A stretch of 64,000 nt of DNA from NCBI GenBank assembly GCA_000955795.1, contig JYOB01000016.1, positions 521,908 to 585,907 of the forward strand, in the 5' to 3' direction. This stretch comes from Burkholderiaceae bacterium 26 (lineage in GTDB: Bacteria; Pseudomonadota; Gammaproteobacteria; Burkholderiales; Burkholderiaceae). This document shows, piece after piece, positions 42,961 through 51,865 of the stretch (the first letter of the stretch is position 1; every line of letters begins with the position of its first letter). The notes under the pieces are model-generated. The model saw nothing but the letters and a program-made list of their open reading frames with translations, made no database searches and was not told the origin of the DNA. A program made the translations under genes and the position numbers.

Positions 42961-45435
42961 ATGACAACAATGACAACCCACGAGCCACTCTCCTGGAGCC
43001 TGCCGGCCGAGCGCACCAGCGCGGCCGCGGCATGGCATCCCCGCCGCTGCGCTATTGCCGCCGCCACCGTTGTGGTGGTCGGCACGGTGCCGATGATCGC
43101 GCACGCCGCGACCGACGATGCTTCCAACGCGGCCACGCGCCGCTTGATCGATTCGCAACTGACCGCCGCCGCCGCCAAGGGCCCGGCCACGTTTGCATCC
43201 ACGACCGTCATCGCCGGCGGTGACGACGTGCCGGCGTCTCCGGCCAACACGCTGCTCGTTGCGCAACAGGCGGTGCCGCCCGCAGATTCGTCCGTCACGA
43301 CATCGCCCGCAGCAACCGCGCCGGCCGCCACGTCGCCGATGCCTGCTGTTGAGGCAGCGCCGCCCGCACCGCGGCCCGCATCACCGTCGCCCACGGTGAT
43401 CCTGCCGCCGGGCGCTCCTGCACCGGATACGGCTGCACAGGCGCCGGCCATGCCTTCAGGCCCAAGTGCTCAAGGGCCCGGCGCGCTCGAACCGCTGCAG
43501 GTGTCGCCGGAAGCGGCCAATGCAGCGGCCACCCACGCCGCCGGCAATGCGCCCGACAACGCGCCCGTAGGCGCGATGCCGACCGACCGCCAGGCGTTTC
43601 ACGACGAGGTCATGCGGGAGTCGCGCGAGGGCGCCGCCACGCTCGCGCAAGAAAACCTGCGCCAGCATCCGGACTGGTTCAAGGAAAGCGAATCGTGGCA
43701 CGTTGACCATGCCGCCGCCGCGCAGCGCATCCGCTGGGGGCGTCAGCAGTTGAAGGTCATCAACGGGCCGGAGCGCTTCGTCATCATCGATCAGGCTGTG
43801 GCCGAAATCGAGGCGCTGCTCAAGAAGGTGCCCGATACGCCGGAAAACGCAGAGTTCCGCCAGCAGATCGTGGCGGACGAAGTGGTGGCGCTCGCTTCGC
43901 GCGGGCGGATGAAAGACGCCGTCAAGCGCTACGAAGCCATGTCGCAGACGGGCAAGGTGCCGGCCTACACACGTGTGGCCGCAGGGGATGCCTATGCGTA
44001 TCTCGATACGCCCGACAAGGCCGCCGATGCTTACGCCCGCGCGCTCAAGGATGCGGGCCCCGGCGAGATCGAAACCGGCGACGTTCAGGAAGGCCTGTTC
44101 TACGCCATGCTCGACACCGGCCGCTTTGAAGAGGCTCGCGCGCTGCTCGACAAGATGAAGGCCGACAACCCGGAGTACGTGCGCCTGGCGCCCGAAGCCG
44201 GTACGCCCAATCCCGATTACTCGCGCATCAAGCGTCTGGAGGCGCAGTACCTGATCCTGACGGGCCGCACGCACCAGGGCATTGCCGAGCTGGACAAGTG
44301 GCGGCACGAAGCGCCGTTCGCCGCATCGCTCGTCAGCGCACGTGCCGACGGCGCGATGGTGCAGACCGAGCCGTATCGCTCACGCGACATGTACAAGACG
44401 GCGCTTGCCGAGCACCCGGATGACCTGAGCGTGGTAGCGGGCTATGGCCGCGCGTCGCTAGCGGTGGACGATCTGAAGACCGCCAAGAACGTCGCCAACG
44501 GGCTGGACGAACGCTTTCCGGAGAACGGCTCGGTGCATGCGCTGCGCAAGGATCTGGACGTCTATCAGAGCCCGCAGCTCATCATCCAGTCGACGGCGGA
44601 CAAGGGCAATTCGGCGTTCGCCAACAACGAGTACGGTATTGACACCAAGGCCTACAGCGGCCCGTTTGCAGACCACTATCGGCTGTTCTTCCACAACTTT
44701 GCGGGCCGTGCGCAGTTTGACGGCGCATCGGAGAGTCGCGTGCGCAACGGCGCGGGCCTGCAGTGGTTCGACACCGGCGTCGAGGTGAACGGCGAGGTGC
44801 ACCAATCCGTCGGCGCGGCTGGCAAGACCGGCGGCACCCTGGATGCCACGTGGATCCCGAGCGACCACTGGAAGGTGTCGGGCATGGTCACCAACGATGA
44901 CCTGGAAGTGCCCTACAAGGCGTACCAGGTGGGCGTGACCGGTAAGAGCGTCAGCGGCAACGTTCGCTACACCTGGGACGAAACGCGCTACGCATCGCTC
45001 ACGTACGGCGTGTCGCGCTACACCGACGACAACCTGCGCCAGCGCGTGGCAGCGAACTTCTACCAGCAGGTATTTACCTCGCCGCGGCACACCATCGGCG
45101 TGTTGTTCGGGGCCGATACCAGCCGCAACACGATGACGGGCCTGAACTACTTCAGCCCATCGCGCGACTACAGCGGCCAAGCCACGGCCATCTGGTCGTG
45201 GACGCCCTGGCGCTACGCCGACAAGTCGTTCACGCAGCGCGTGTACCTGACCGGCGGCATGTACAACCAGCAGTCGTTCGGCAGCAGTCCGATGTACGAA
45301 GCGCGGCTGGAGCACGTGTGGCAAATCAATCGCAAGACGCAGGTGTCTTACGGCATCGGCTTTGGTCGCCATAGCTACGACGGCCAGCCTGAGAACCGCA
45401 AGTTCCTGTACCTGAACCTCAACATTCCGCTGTGA
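42961..45435 (+). CDS. pgaA: Poly-beta-1,6-GlcNAc export porin
   Basis: 824 residues from ATG 42961. A signal peptide around residues 30-50 ends near AHA-A. A Pro/Ala-rich linker follows (about 95-165). The middle part (200-510) is helical with TPR-like repeats (for example DAVKRYEAMSQTGKVPAYTRVAAGDAYAYL). The last 300 residues are amphipathic strands ending in a beta-barrel close with NLNIPL. This is the layout of PgaA/HmsH, the outer-membrane channel through which deacetylated PNAG leaves the cell. The Pro-rich linker is longer than in E. coli PgaA (807 residues overall). It is the first gene of the operon; its stop overlaps pgaB. Confidence 0.92.
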   Translation: MTTMTTHEPLSWSLPAERTSAAAAWHPRRCAIAAATVVVVGTVPMIAHAATDDASNAATRRLIDSQLTAAAAKGPATFASTTVIAGGDDVPASPANTLLVAQQAVPPADSSVTTSPAATAPAATSPMPAVEAAPPAPRPASPSPTVILPPGAPAPDTAAQAPAMPSGPSAQGPGALEPLQVSPEAANAAATHAAGNAPDNAPVGAMPTDRQAFHDEVMRESREGAATLAQENLRQHPDWFKESESWHVDHAAAAQRIRWGRQQLKVINGPERFVIIDQAVAEIEALLKKVPDTPENAEFRQQIVADEVVALASRGRMKDAVKRYEAMSQTGKVPAYTRVAAGDAYAYLDTPDKAADAYARALKDAGPGEIETGDVQEGLFYAMLDTGRFEEARALLDKMKADNPEYVRLAPEAGTPNPDYSRIKRLEAQYLILTGRTHQGIAELDKWRHEAPFAASLVSARADGAMVQTEPYRSRDMYKTALAEHPDDLSVVAGYGRASLAVDDLKTAKNVANGLDERFPENGSVHALRKDLDVYQSPQLIIQSTADKGNSAFANNEYGIDTKAYSGPFADHYRLFFHNFAGRAQFDGASESRVRNGAGLQWFDTGVEVNGEVHQSVGAAGKTGGTLDATWIPSDHWKVSGMVTNDDLEVPYKAYQVGVTGKSVSGNVRYTWDETRYASLTYGVSRYTDDNLRQRVAANFYQQVFTSPRHTIGVLFGADTSRNTMTGLNYFSPSRDYSGQATAIWSWTPWRYADKSFTQRVYLTGGMYNQQSFGSSPMYEARLEHVWQINRKTQVSYGIGFGRHSYDGQPENRKFLYLNLNIPL

Positions 45436-47651
45436 TGCCCATGCAAGCTCTCCGACAACCGTCATTGCGACGATTCTTCGCCTGGATGGCACCGCGACTG
45501 GCGCTGGTCCTGACGTTGGCTTTCCTTGCCGCCGTTCGACCTGCCGCCGCCGTTCAGGTGGACTTCCTGCCCAAGCCCGATCCAGACGACGGCAAGACGT
45601 TCCGCGTGCTGTGCTTTCACGACATCCGCGACAACCTGCGTGCCAGTTTCGAAAAGCTGCCCGATGGGTTTGCCGTCGATACCAAGATGCTGACGAACAT
45701 GTTCAGCTGGATCCAGGCCAACGGCTACCACCCCGTCACGCTCGCGCAGATCGACGCAGCGCGCCATGGCGGTAAGCCGCTGCCCAAGCGCCCGATCCTG
45801 CTGACGTTCGATGACGGCTATGAAAGCCACTACACGAAGGTCTTCCCGCTGCTCAAGCAGTTCCGGTTTCCCGCCGTGTTCGGTCTGGTGACGGAGTGGA
45901 CCAATGCACCCCCGGGAGCAAAGATCAAGCTGTCGGACAAGCAGATCGTGCCGCGTGACTTCTTCATGAACTGGAACCAGATCCGCGAGATGCAGACCTC
46001 GGGCCTGGCAGAGTTCGCCACGCACACGGCAGACATGCACCACGGCGCGCTGGGCAATCCACAAGGCAACGAGATGCCAGCGGCGACCACGCACGAATAT
46101 CTGCGCAATCTGGGCCGCTATGAAACCGATGACGAATACCGCAAGCGCGTGCGGGAGGACCTGCAGCGCAGCATCGACCTGATCCAGAAGAACACTGGCA
46201 CCAAGGTGCAGACGGTGGTGTGGCCGTATGGTGCCCACAACCAGATGCTCGACCAGGAAGCCGCCAACGTGGGCCTGAAGTACATGCTGACGCTGGAGCC
46301 CGGCCCGAACACGCCGGACGTGCCGCTCACCGCCATCCGCCGCAGCCTGATGGGGTACGACACCGACACCGGTGATCTGGAGCGCTCGCTGCGTGAGCCT
46401 GTGACGCACCACGGTGAGATCAACCCCGTGCAGCGCGTGGTGCAGGTCGACATGGATTACATCTACGACCCAGACCCGAAGCAGCAGGAAGCCAACCTCG
46501 GCAAGCTGATCGACCGCATCAAGGACCTCGCGCCGCGTGTGGTCTACCTGCAGGCCTTCGCCGATCCGAAGGGCAACGGCGCCGTGGACGCCGTGTACTT
46601 CCCGAACCGGCACATGCCGATGCGTGCGGACCTGTTCTCGCGCGTGTCGTGGCAGTTGAAGACGCGTGCAAAGGTAGAGGTATACGCCTGGCTGCCGATG
46701 CTGTCGTACAAGCTGCCGGCCAACAATCCGGCGGCCACGCACCTGGTGCAGTCGCTGCCGGGTGCGCCGCAAAAACCGGGCACGGTCAAGCCGCCGCGCC
46801 TGTCGCCGTTCGATCCGCAGGCGCGCCAGATGATCCGCGACATCTATGAGGACCTGGCCAAGAACGCGATCATCGACGGCGTGCTGTTCCACGACGACGG
46901 CGTGCTCGACGACTACGAAGATGCCAGCCCCGCCGCGCTCAAGGCTTACGAGGCCATGGGCCTGCCCGGCGATATCAACAAGATCCGCCAGTCGCCCGAG
47001 CTGATGCAGAAGTGGTCGAAGGCCAAGACCGCTGCGCTGATCTCGTTCTCGAAAGAGCTGATTGCGGTGGCGCAGGGCTATCAGAACGGCCGCGACATGC
47101 TGACCGCGCGCAACATCTTTTCGGGGCCGGTGCTTGATCCGAAAGCCGAGGCCTGGACGGCGCAGAACTATGACGACTTCCTGGAGGCGTACGACTACGT
47201 GGCGCTCGAAGCCATGCCGTACATGGAAGAAGCCAAGGACCCGAAGGATTGGATGAAGAAGCTGACCGCCGCCGTGGCCAAGCACAAGGATGGCCTGAAG
47301 AAGACCATCTTCGAGCTGCAGGCGGTGGACTGGCGCAATCAGGACAAGCCAATCCCCACGACCGAACTGCGTGATCAGATGCGCGCGCTGCGCTCGGCAG
47401 GTGCCCTCAACTACGGCTATTACCCGGACGACTTCATTGCAGGCCGGCCCGATACCGAGGTGCTGCGCGATGTGATGTCGCTCAAGACGTACATCGAGAC
47501 CCGCAAGCCGCCCGGTGGCAATAAGGCCAGCGTTGAGAAGCTCGACAGCAGCGCTGCGCCGCAGAGCCAGCCGCCGAATGCTGCGGCAGACAAGAAGCCC
47601 GCGACGACGGAAGCGGCCGCGCCGTCCCACACCAACAAGGCGGGAGGCTGA
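45435..47651 (+). CDS. pgaB: Poly-beta-1,6-GlcNAc N-deacetylase
   Basis: This 738-residue protein has a signal peptide (ALVLTLAFLAAVRPAAA) without a lipobox Cys, so unlike E. coli PgaB it is probably not a lipoprotein. The N-terminal CE4 deacetylase domain shows FHDIRDN, LTFDDGYESHY with the metal and base Asp residues, and FATHTADMHHG with the metal His residues. The C-terminal half (about 330-680) is the glycoside-hydrolase-like domain of PgaB that binds and cuts dPNAG, with DGVLFHDDGVLDDYED. A short low-complexity tail closes it. It removes acetyl groups in the periplasm to allow export. The ATG overlaps the pgaA stop; ATG 45441 is an alternative. Confidence 0.93.
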   Translation: MPMQALRQPSLRRFFAWMAPRLALVLTLAFLAAVRPAAAVQVDFLPKPDPDDGKTFRVLCFHDIRDNLRASFEKLPDGFAVDTKMLTNMFSWIQANGYHPVTLAQIDAARHGGKPLPKRPILLTFDDGYESHYTKVFPLLKQFRFPAVFGLVTEWTNAPPGAKIKLSDKQIVPRDFFMNWNQIREMQTSGLAEFATHTADMHHGALGNPQGNEMPAATTHEYLRNLGRYETDDEYRKRVREDLQRSIDLIQKNTGTKVQTVVWPYGAHNQMLDQEAANVGLKYMLTLEPGPNTPDVPLTAIRRSLMGYDTDTGDLERSLREPVTHHGEINPVQRVVQVDMDYIYDPDPKQQEANLGKLIDRIKDLAPRVVYLQAFADPKGNGAVDAVYFPNRHMPMRADLFSRVSWQLKTRAKVEVYAWLPMLSYKLPANNPAATHLVQSLPGAPQKPGTVKPPRLSPFDPQARQMIRDIYEDLAKNAIIDGVLFHDDGVLDDYEDASPAALKAYEAMGLPGDINKIRQSPELMQKWSKAKTAALISFSKELIAVAQGYQNGRDMLTARNIFSGPVLDPKAEAWTAQNYDDFLEAYDYVALEAMPYMEEAKDPKDWMKKLTAAVAKHKDGLKKTIFELQAVDWRNQDKPIPTTELRDQMRALRSAGALNYGYYPDDFIAGRPDTEVLRDVMSLKTYIETRKPPGGNKASVEKLDSSAAPQSQPPNAAADKKPATTEAAAPSHTNKAGG

Positions 47652-47652
47652 G

Positions 47653-48936
47653 ATGGTGGACGCACTCACCGCCAAGCGCTGGATCTCCGGCTTTGTCTTC
47701 TACTACCCGTTCTTCATGTCGTATTTCTGGATGATCGGCGGGCTGCTGCACTACTTTCTGCTCGAACGCGGCACGCAGAACGTACGGCATCCGCTGGCAC
47801 TCCTGGGGGTGAAGAGCTATCCCAAGGTATCGATCATCGTGCCTTGCTACAACGAAGAGGCCAATGTGCGCGAGGTGATCAGCCACCTCGCACGCATGCG
47901 ATATCCGAACTACGACATCATCGCCGTGAACGACGGCAGTTCTGACCGCACCGGTGACCGCCTGAACGAACTGGCTGCGGAATACCCGCAACTCGTGGTG
48001 ATCCACCAGTCGTCGAACCAGGGCAAGGCAATTGGCCTCACCACCGCCGCGCAGGTGACCGACGCCGAGTACCTGATGTGCATTGATGGCGATTCGATCC
48101 TGGACGTGGATGCAATTGCCTGGATGATCCGCCACCTGATGGAGAACCCGACCATTGGCGCGGTGACGGGCAACCCGCGCATCCGCACGCGCTCCACTCT
48201 GCTGGGGCGCATGCAAGTGGGCGAGTTCTCGTCGATCGTGGGGCTCATCAAGCGCACGCAGCAGGTCTATGGCCGGCTGCTGACGGTGTCGGGCGTGGTC
48301 GTGATGTTCCGCAAGCACGCCATTGAGGATGTCGGCTACTGGAGCAATGACATGCTCACCGAAGACATTGACATCAGCTGGAAGCTGCAGGTGGGCGGCT
48401 GGATGATCCGCTACGAGCCGCGTGCGCTGTCGTGGATCCTGATGCCCGAGACGTTCCGCGGCCTGTACAAGCAGCGCCTGCGCTGGGCCAAGGGCGGCAT
48501 CCAGGCGCTGATCAAATACGCGCCGGCCATGGTGAGCCTGCGGCAATCGATGATGTGGCCGATCTTCTTCGAATACGCACTGTCGGTTGTGTGGGCGTAC
48601 AACATGCTGATCGTTATTACGTGGTCGGTGCTCGGCTTCTTCATCACCCTGCCGCCGGAATGGCGCATGGAAGCCTTCCCGCGCTGGCACGGCACGCTGC
48701 TCTTCATCACCTGCGTGCTGCAGTTGCTGATCGGCTGCTTTATCGATCGCCGCTACGACGACAACATCCTGCGCTACTTCATCGACACCGTCTGGTATCC
48801 GGTTGCGTTCTGGATCCTGAACCTTGTCACCACGGTGGTCGGCTTTCCAGCCGTCGCCTTCCAGCGTACGCGTGCCCGTGCCCGCTGGACGAGCCCCGAC
48901 CGGGGCATCCAACAACAACAGGGGAATTCGCCATGA
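47653..48936 (+). CDS. pgaC: Poly-beta-1,6-GlcNAc synthase (GT2)
   Basis: This 427-residue inner-membrane glycosyltransferase has the processive GT2 motifs: VPCYNEE, VNDGSSD (UDP-binding Asp), CIDGDS (DxD), TEDIDISW (catalytic base) and KQRLRWAKGG (QxxRW). Transmembrane segments lie at residues 10-35 and after 290. It polymerises UDP-GlcNAc into PNAG and in E. coli needs PgaD and c-di-GMP. The longer frame from 47515 overlaps pgaB and is rejected; ATG 47653 stands one base after the pgaB stop codon. The stop overlaps pgaD by ATGA. Confidence 0.95.
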   Translation: MVDALTAKRWISGFVFYYPFFMSYFWMIGGLLHYFLLERGTQNVRHPLALLGVKSYPKVSIIVPCYNEEANVREVISHLARMRYPNYDIIAVNDGSSDRTGDRLNELAAEYPQLVVIHQSSNQGKAIGLTTAAQVTDAEYLMCIDGDSILDVDAIAWMIRHLMENPTIGAVTGNPRIRTRSTLLGRMQVGEFSSIVGLIKRTQQVYGRLLTVSGVVVMFRKHAIEDVGYWSNDMLTEDIDISWKLQVGGWMIRYEPRALSWILMPETFRGLYKQRLRWAKGGIQALIKYAPAMVSLRQSMMWPIFFEYALSVVWAYNMLIVITWSVLGFFITLPPEWRMEAFPRWHGTLLFITCVLQLLIGCFIDRRYDDNILRYFIDTVWYPVAFWILNLVTTVVGFPAVAFQRTRARARWTSPDRGIQQQQGNSP

Positions 48937-49943
48937 CCATGCTCGTCATTGATGTTTCGCGAAACTCGATCCGACAGTCGTTCTCGGACAAGGGTGTCGT
49001 CGGGACCTTGCACCATGTGCTGTGGTTCCGCATCTTCCGTCCGGTGCTCGTGATCTCGATCTGGGGTCTGCTGGGCCTGTACGTGGGCTACTCCATCAGC
49101 AGCGTGGGCCCCAGCGGCCTGCCATTCGAGCAACTGCGCATGTACGGCAACATCATCGCCGGCATGGGCGGGGTGCTCGTGGTGTGGATGATCCTGTCGC
49201 GGCTGGACCGTGCCATTCGCCGGAAGCTCGTGCGTGCGCCGGCAATGCCGGCTCCATCCGCCGGGGCCTCCGCTCGCGCCTCGCGCGGGGCGTTGCACGG
49301 GCAGCAGCAGCCCGCGTGGCAGCGTCCGCGCAACACGCGCCTGCTGGTGGTCGATCACGACGATGACGGCGATATCACCCACGTGCGCTCTTGGCAGGAG
49401 TGGGCGGGCCGCCCTGCACCTGTCGGCACCTCCACGCCGCCCACACCATTCACCCGCAGCCCGGAATACGACCCGGAAGAGCCGGTACTGGGCGCCCACC
49501 TCGTCAGCGAGGCGATCGTGCTGGAGAACCTCGATCGGGAAGAGCCTTCGCTGGCGCGCGTTGATGCACCTGCACAACAACCGCGCGACGTGGTGAAGGC
49601 CGTGGATGCGGTGACGGCCGAGGCCTCGGGCTTCCATCGCTTTGGCTATCGCGGGCGTCTGGGCCGCAACGATTGGGTCGAACCGCAATCGCCCGAATCC
49701 CCTGTGCAGACGTACGCGATGCGGCCCGGTATGGCCCGCCATTACGGCAGCGTGACCGCAGTGGTGCACGGCCGTGCTGCAGTGCACGCAGCGCACCGAG
49801 CCACAGAACGCCATCGCGCGCTCCATGCATTTGGTGCGCATGCACAACTGGACGATCCTTACGCGCGACTCCAACGCGTCGAACGCATTGACCCGCTGCA
49901 CGGCTTCGGCCGCCGTGCCAACATCGTCGCCGACGACGTGTAA
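48933..49943 (+). CDS. pgaD: PgaD-like c-di-GMP-dependent synthase subunit with long C-terminal extension
   Basis: 336 residues. Only the first 110 look like PgaD: a soluble start, then two membrane helices (about 32-52 and 68-90) and a basic RAIRRKLVR, as in E. coli PgaD (137 residues), the partner of PgaC that senses c-di-GMP. The remaining 220 residues are hydrophilic, rich in Arg, Ala, His and Pro (GALHGQQQPAWQRPRN, ASGFHRFGYRGRLGRNDW), without a domain I recognise. The frame stays clean to the stop and ends before a terminator, so the extension is likely real. The start is fixed by ATGA overlap with pgaC. The function of the tail is unknown. Confidence 0.88.
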   Translation: MTMLVIDVSRNSIRQSFSDKGVVGTLHHVLWFRIFRPVLVISIWGLLGLYVGYSISSVGPSGLPFEQLRMYGNIIAGMGGVLVVWMILSRLDRAIRRKLVRAPAMPAPSAGASARASRGALHGQQQPAWQRPRNTRLLVVDHDDDGDITHVRSWQEWAGRPAPVGTSTPPTPFTRSPEYDPEEPVLGAHLVSEAIVLENLDREEPSLARVDAPAQQPRDVVKAVDAVTAEASGFHRFGYRGRLGRNDWVEPQSPESPVQTYAMRPGMARHYGSVTAVVHGRAAVHAAHRATERHRALHAFGAHAQLDDPYARLQRVERIDPLHGFGRRANIVADDV

Positions 49944-49970
49944 GGTCGCCCGCCCCAGCGCAGCACTCAG

Positions 49971-50007
49971 CGCCCCAGTGATGCGAGTCACCGGGGCGCG
50001 TTCTTTT
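49971..50007 (+). terminator. Terminator of the pgaABCD operon
   Basis: CGCCCC-A-GTGA (49971-49981) pairs with TCAC-C-GGGGCG (49988-49998) with one internal mismatch and a 6-base loop, followed by CGTTCTTTT. It lies 28 bases behind the pgaD stop. The remainder of the gap up to 50324 shows nothing recognisable. Confidence 0.75.
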
Positions 50008-50324
50008 GGGCAATTGATTTAGCGCAAACGGAGGAGGACGGACTTTTCGGTGATGCGCAATCGTTGCCGCCGGTGCGCTATACAGCACGGCAAACGGTTG
50101 ATGCACCGTCATCGCCCATGCGGCCGCAGCGCCACCGGGAAGGATGACGGAATTGCCCTCTTGAATGCCGCTGCGAGGGTGCCTATGCTGGCTTCTCCTG
50201 CAAGTCCAGTTGCTCTCTCCCGGTGTTCTTGGCGGCTCTTGCAGTGCTCATGGTGTCAGTGAAAACCAAGCCCACCCCAGTCACGCGTCGCATGCCGTGA
50301 CCAATAGACAAGCTGGAGACAACT

Positions 50325-50555
50325 GTGCTGAGTCCCCATGAATTTGCCGTTCTGCTTCTCGTCAACGACGGCGCTGAATCCGACGATCTGGATCGCGCCG
50401 ATGTCGAAGCGCTCATCGAGCGACAGCTCGTTACGCTGGAGCGCCGTGGCCCCGACCACAGCTATGCCCGGGTAACCCTCCAGGGCTACATCCTGCTCAA
50501 GGCTTCCGGACACGTCCGCACCAGCGGCCGCCGTTTGATGGCTGTGTCTCACTAG
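50325..50555 (+). CDS. Small hypothetical protein, possible winged-helix-like
   Basis: 76 residues, starting at GTG 50325 with GGAG five bases upstream. The composition is globular: SPHEFAVLLLVNDGAESDDLDRADVEALIERQLVTLERR reads as two helices, the second followed by a YARVTLQGYILL strand, rather like a small DNA-binding or marR-type fragment. No family is recognised with confidence. It is isolated between the pga terminator and the next small secreted-protein gene. The strong ribosome-binding site is the main reason to accept it. Confidence 0.55.
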   Translation: MLSPHEFAVLLLVNDGAESDDLDRADVEALIERQLVTLERRGPDHSYARVTLQGYILLKASGHVRTSGRRLMAVSH

Positions 50556-50785
50556 GCGGTTCTTCCTCATTGCAGTGCAGCCAGTCGCTACCTGGGCGCT
50601 ACGTCCAGGAAGGCGTGTGACGTGCCTGCGATCGATACAAACAGAAACACTCTCCGGCGTAGCTTGTGCGCTCGCCTGCGGGCCAAGGGGCGGGCTTCTT
50701 GCTGAACTGCAGAGGCCTATCCCGAAATTCTGACGCACGAGCGTCGGTGGGTAGGCACTCATGACAATTCAAGAGGAGCCACCCC

Positions 50786-51058
50786 ATGAAAACCAAACAC
50801 ACCCTGCTTGCCGCGGTGCTGGCCATTGCCGGTACTGCTGCCCTGGCGCAGCCCATGCCCCCGCCAAGTCCGGAAGACCCGGACCATGAACGTGCCGAGC
50901 GCATAGAGCATGAGCGGCACACGGAGCGCCACGAGGAGCACCGTGAACTCCGCGCCGAGCATCGCGATATCAAACGTGACCGCGAAGCCCTGAGGCACCG
51001 CGAGCACGAGGCGCGCGAGCATGCACACGACGTTCACGAAGAGATGGAGCATCGTTGA
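50786..51058 (+). CDS. Small secreted charged protein
   Basis: 90 residues. A clear signal peptide (MKTKHTLLAAVLAIAGTAALA-Q) behind AGGAGCC, then a mature part of about 68 residues made almost wholly of His, Glu, Arg and Asp in a long helix (RHTERHEEHRELRAEHRDIK). His-rich charged helices of this sort may bind metals or act in envelope stress, as in Spy/CnrX-like or uncharacterised Ralstonia periplasmic proteins, but no specific family is assigned. It is a monocistronic gene. Confidence 0.75.
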   Translation: MKTKHTLLAAVLAIAGTAALAQPMPPPSPEDPDHERAERIEHERHTERHEEHRELRAEHRDIKRDREALRHREHEAREHAHDVHEEMEHR

Positions 51059-51190
51059 TCGGGCGTGCCCCGACCTGAGTGCCCGACTGGGCGCATATGG
51101 CAACACCAGAGAATTGGGCGTCATCCAGATGGATACGGTCGCCCGACCGTTACGTCCCCGCCCGGCGGCAAGCGCAGAAGGCGGGGACCA

Positions 51191-51385
51191 TCAGCCCCCA
51201 CCAATCCCCTGAATGATCTTGCCGCTGCCATCGCACATGGGGCAGGGGCTGCCATCGTCGCGCTGACCCGTGCCGTTGCACACCGGGCAGACCGCCTCGC
51301 CGCTGCTGGGCGCCCCCGGCGCCGCTTCGTCGCCGGGCGCGACGGGCGCAGGAGGCGTGCCGGGGATGGGATTTTCATTGTTCAT
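51191..51385 (-). CDS. Small protein with two DnaJ-type CxxCxGxG zinc motifs
   Basis: 64 residues from ATG 51385 (AGGAGCACCCC upstream); the frame extends a further seven residues. The first half is Pro/Ala-rich and disordered. The second half holds two Cys motifs, CPVCNGTGQ and CPMCDGSGK, exactly as in the zinc-binding repeats of DnaJ and small chaperone-like proteins, spaced to form one zinc site. It could be a redox or RNA/protein-binding zinc ribbon. It is followed upstream by another small exported protein on the same strand. Its role is unknown. Confidence 0.7.
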   Translation of the reverse strand: MNNENPIPGTPPAPVAPGDEAAPGAPSSGEAVCPVCNGTGQRDDGSPCPMCDGSGKIIQGIGGG

Positions 51386-51424
51386 GGGGTGCTCCTGAAT
51401 GTGCACGAGTCGGTACGTGTCGCT

Positions 51425-51808
51425 TCAAGGGTGTGTGGCCGGAATGTTCGGCGGGGTCGCGGGCGGGCGCTCGCGACCCTGCGGGCTGCCGCCAGTTGAT
51501 TTGTCCTTGACCACGTTGCCGTTTTTGTCCTGATGCGAAGTGGAACCGGTTCGCGGCACGTATTCGCCGGAAGGGTTGGCGCTGTCGGTGCGAGTGCGGT
51601 TGCGCGTCGCGTCACGCCCGGTGGGGCGATCGGTGCGGCTTTTGGTGCCCGTCGCGGTGGTGCTGTTTGCATGGGCGGCGGGTGCGTTATCGCTGCTGCC
51701 GGACTGTGCGCCTGTTGCTTGTGCGAATGCGGTGCCGCTGCCCAGGGCAACAAACATTGCCGCCACTGCGCAGAACGTGCGTGCGGCATATTGGGTGCAA
51801 ATCATCAT
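51425..51808 (-). CDS. Small secreted hypothetical protein
   Basis: 127 residues. A signal peptide (FCAVAAMFVALGSGTAFA-QA) is followed by a low-complexity Ser/Thr/Arg/Pro mature part (TKSRTDRPTGRDATRNRTRT; GSTSHQDKNGNVVKDK). No family or motif is recognised; it may be an unstructured periplasmic protein. ATG 51808 and ATG 51805 are adjacent alternatives. It lies on the same strand as the zinc-motif protein gene, 39 bases apart, so the two may be co-transcribed. Confidence 0.6.
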   Translation of the reverse strand: MMICTQYAARTFCAVAAMFVALGSGTAFAQATGAQSGSSDNAPAAHANSTTATGTKSRTDRPTGRDATRNRTRTDSANPSGEYVPRTGSTSHQDKNGNVVKDKSTGGSPQGRERPPATPPNIPATHP

Positions 51809-51865
51809 CGGCTCCGGTGAAGTGTCAGTGTCGGTTCCACGGACGCAACTCGCGCGCCCGTGCAG

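Noticed and set aside
45462-47675. Open frame of 737 codons on the - strand opposite pgaB
   Set aside because: It is a mirror frame produced by high GC3 in pgaB; residue composition is biased (Arg, His, Leu, Val), there is no ribosome-binding site, and pgaB is certain.
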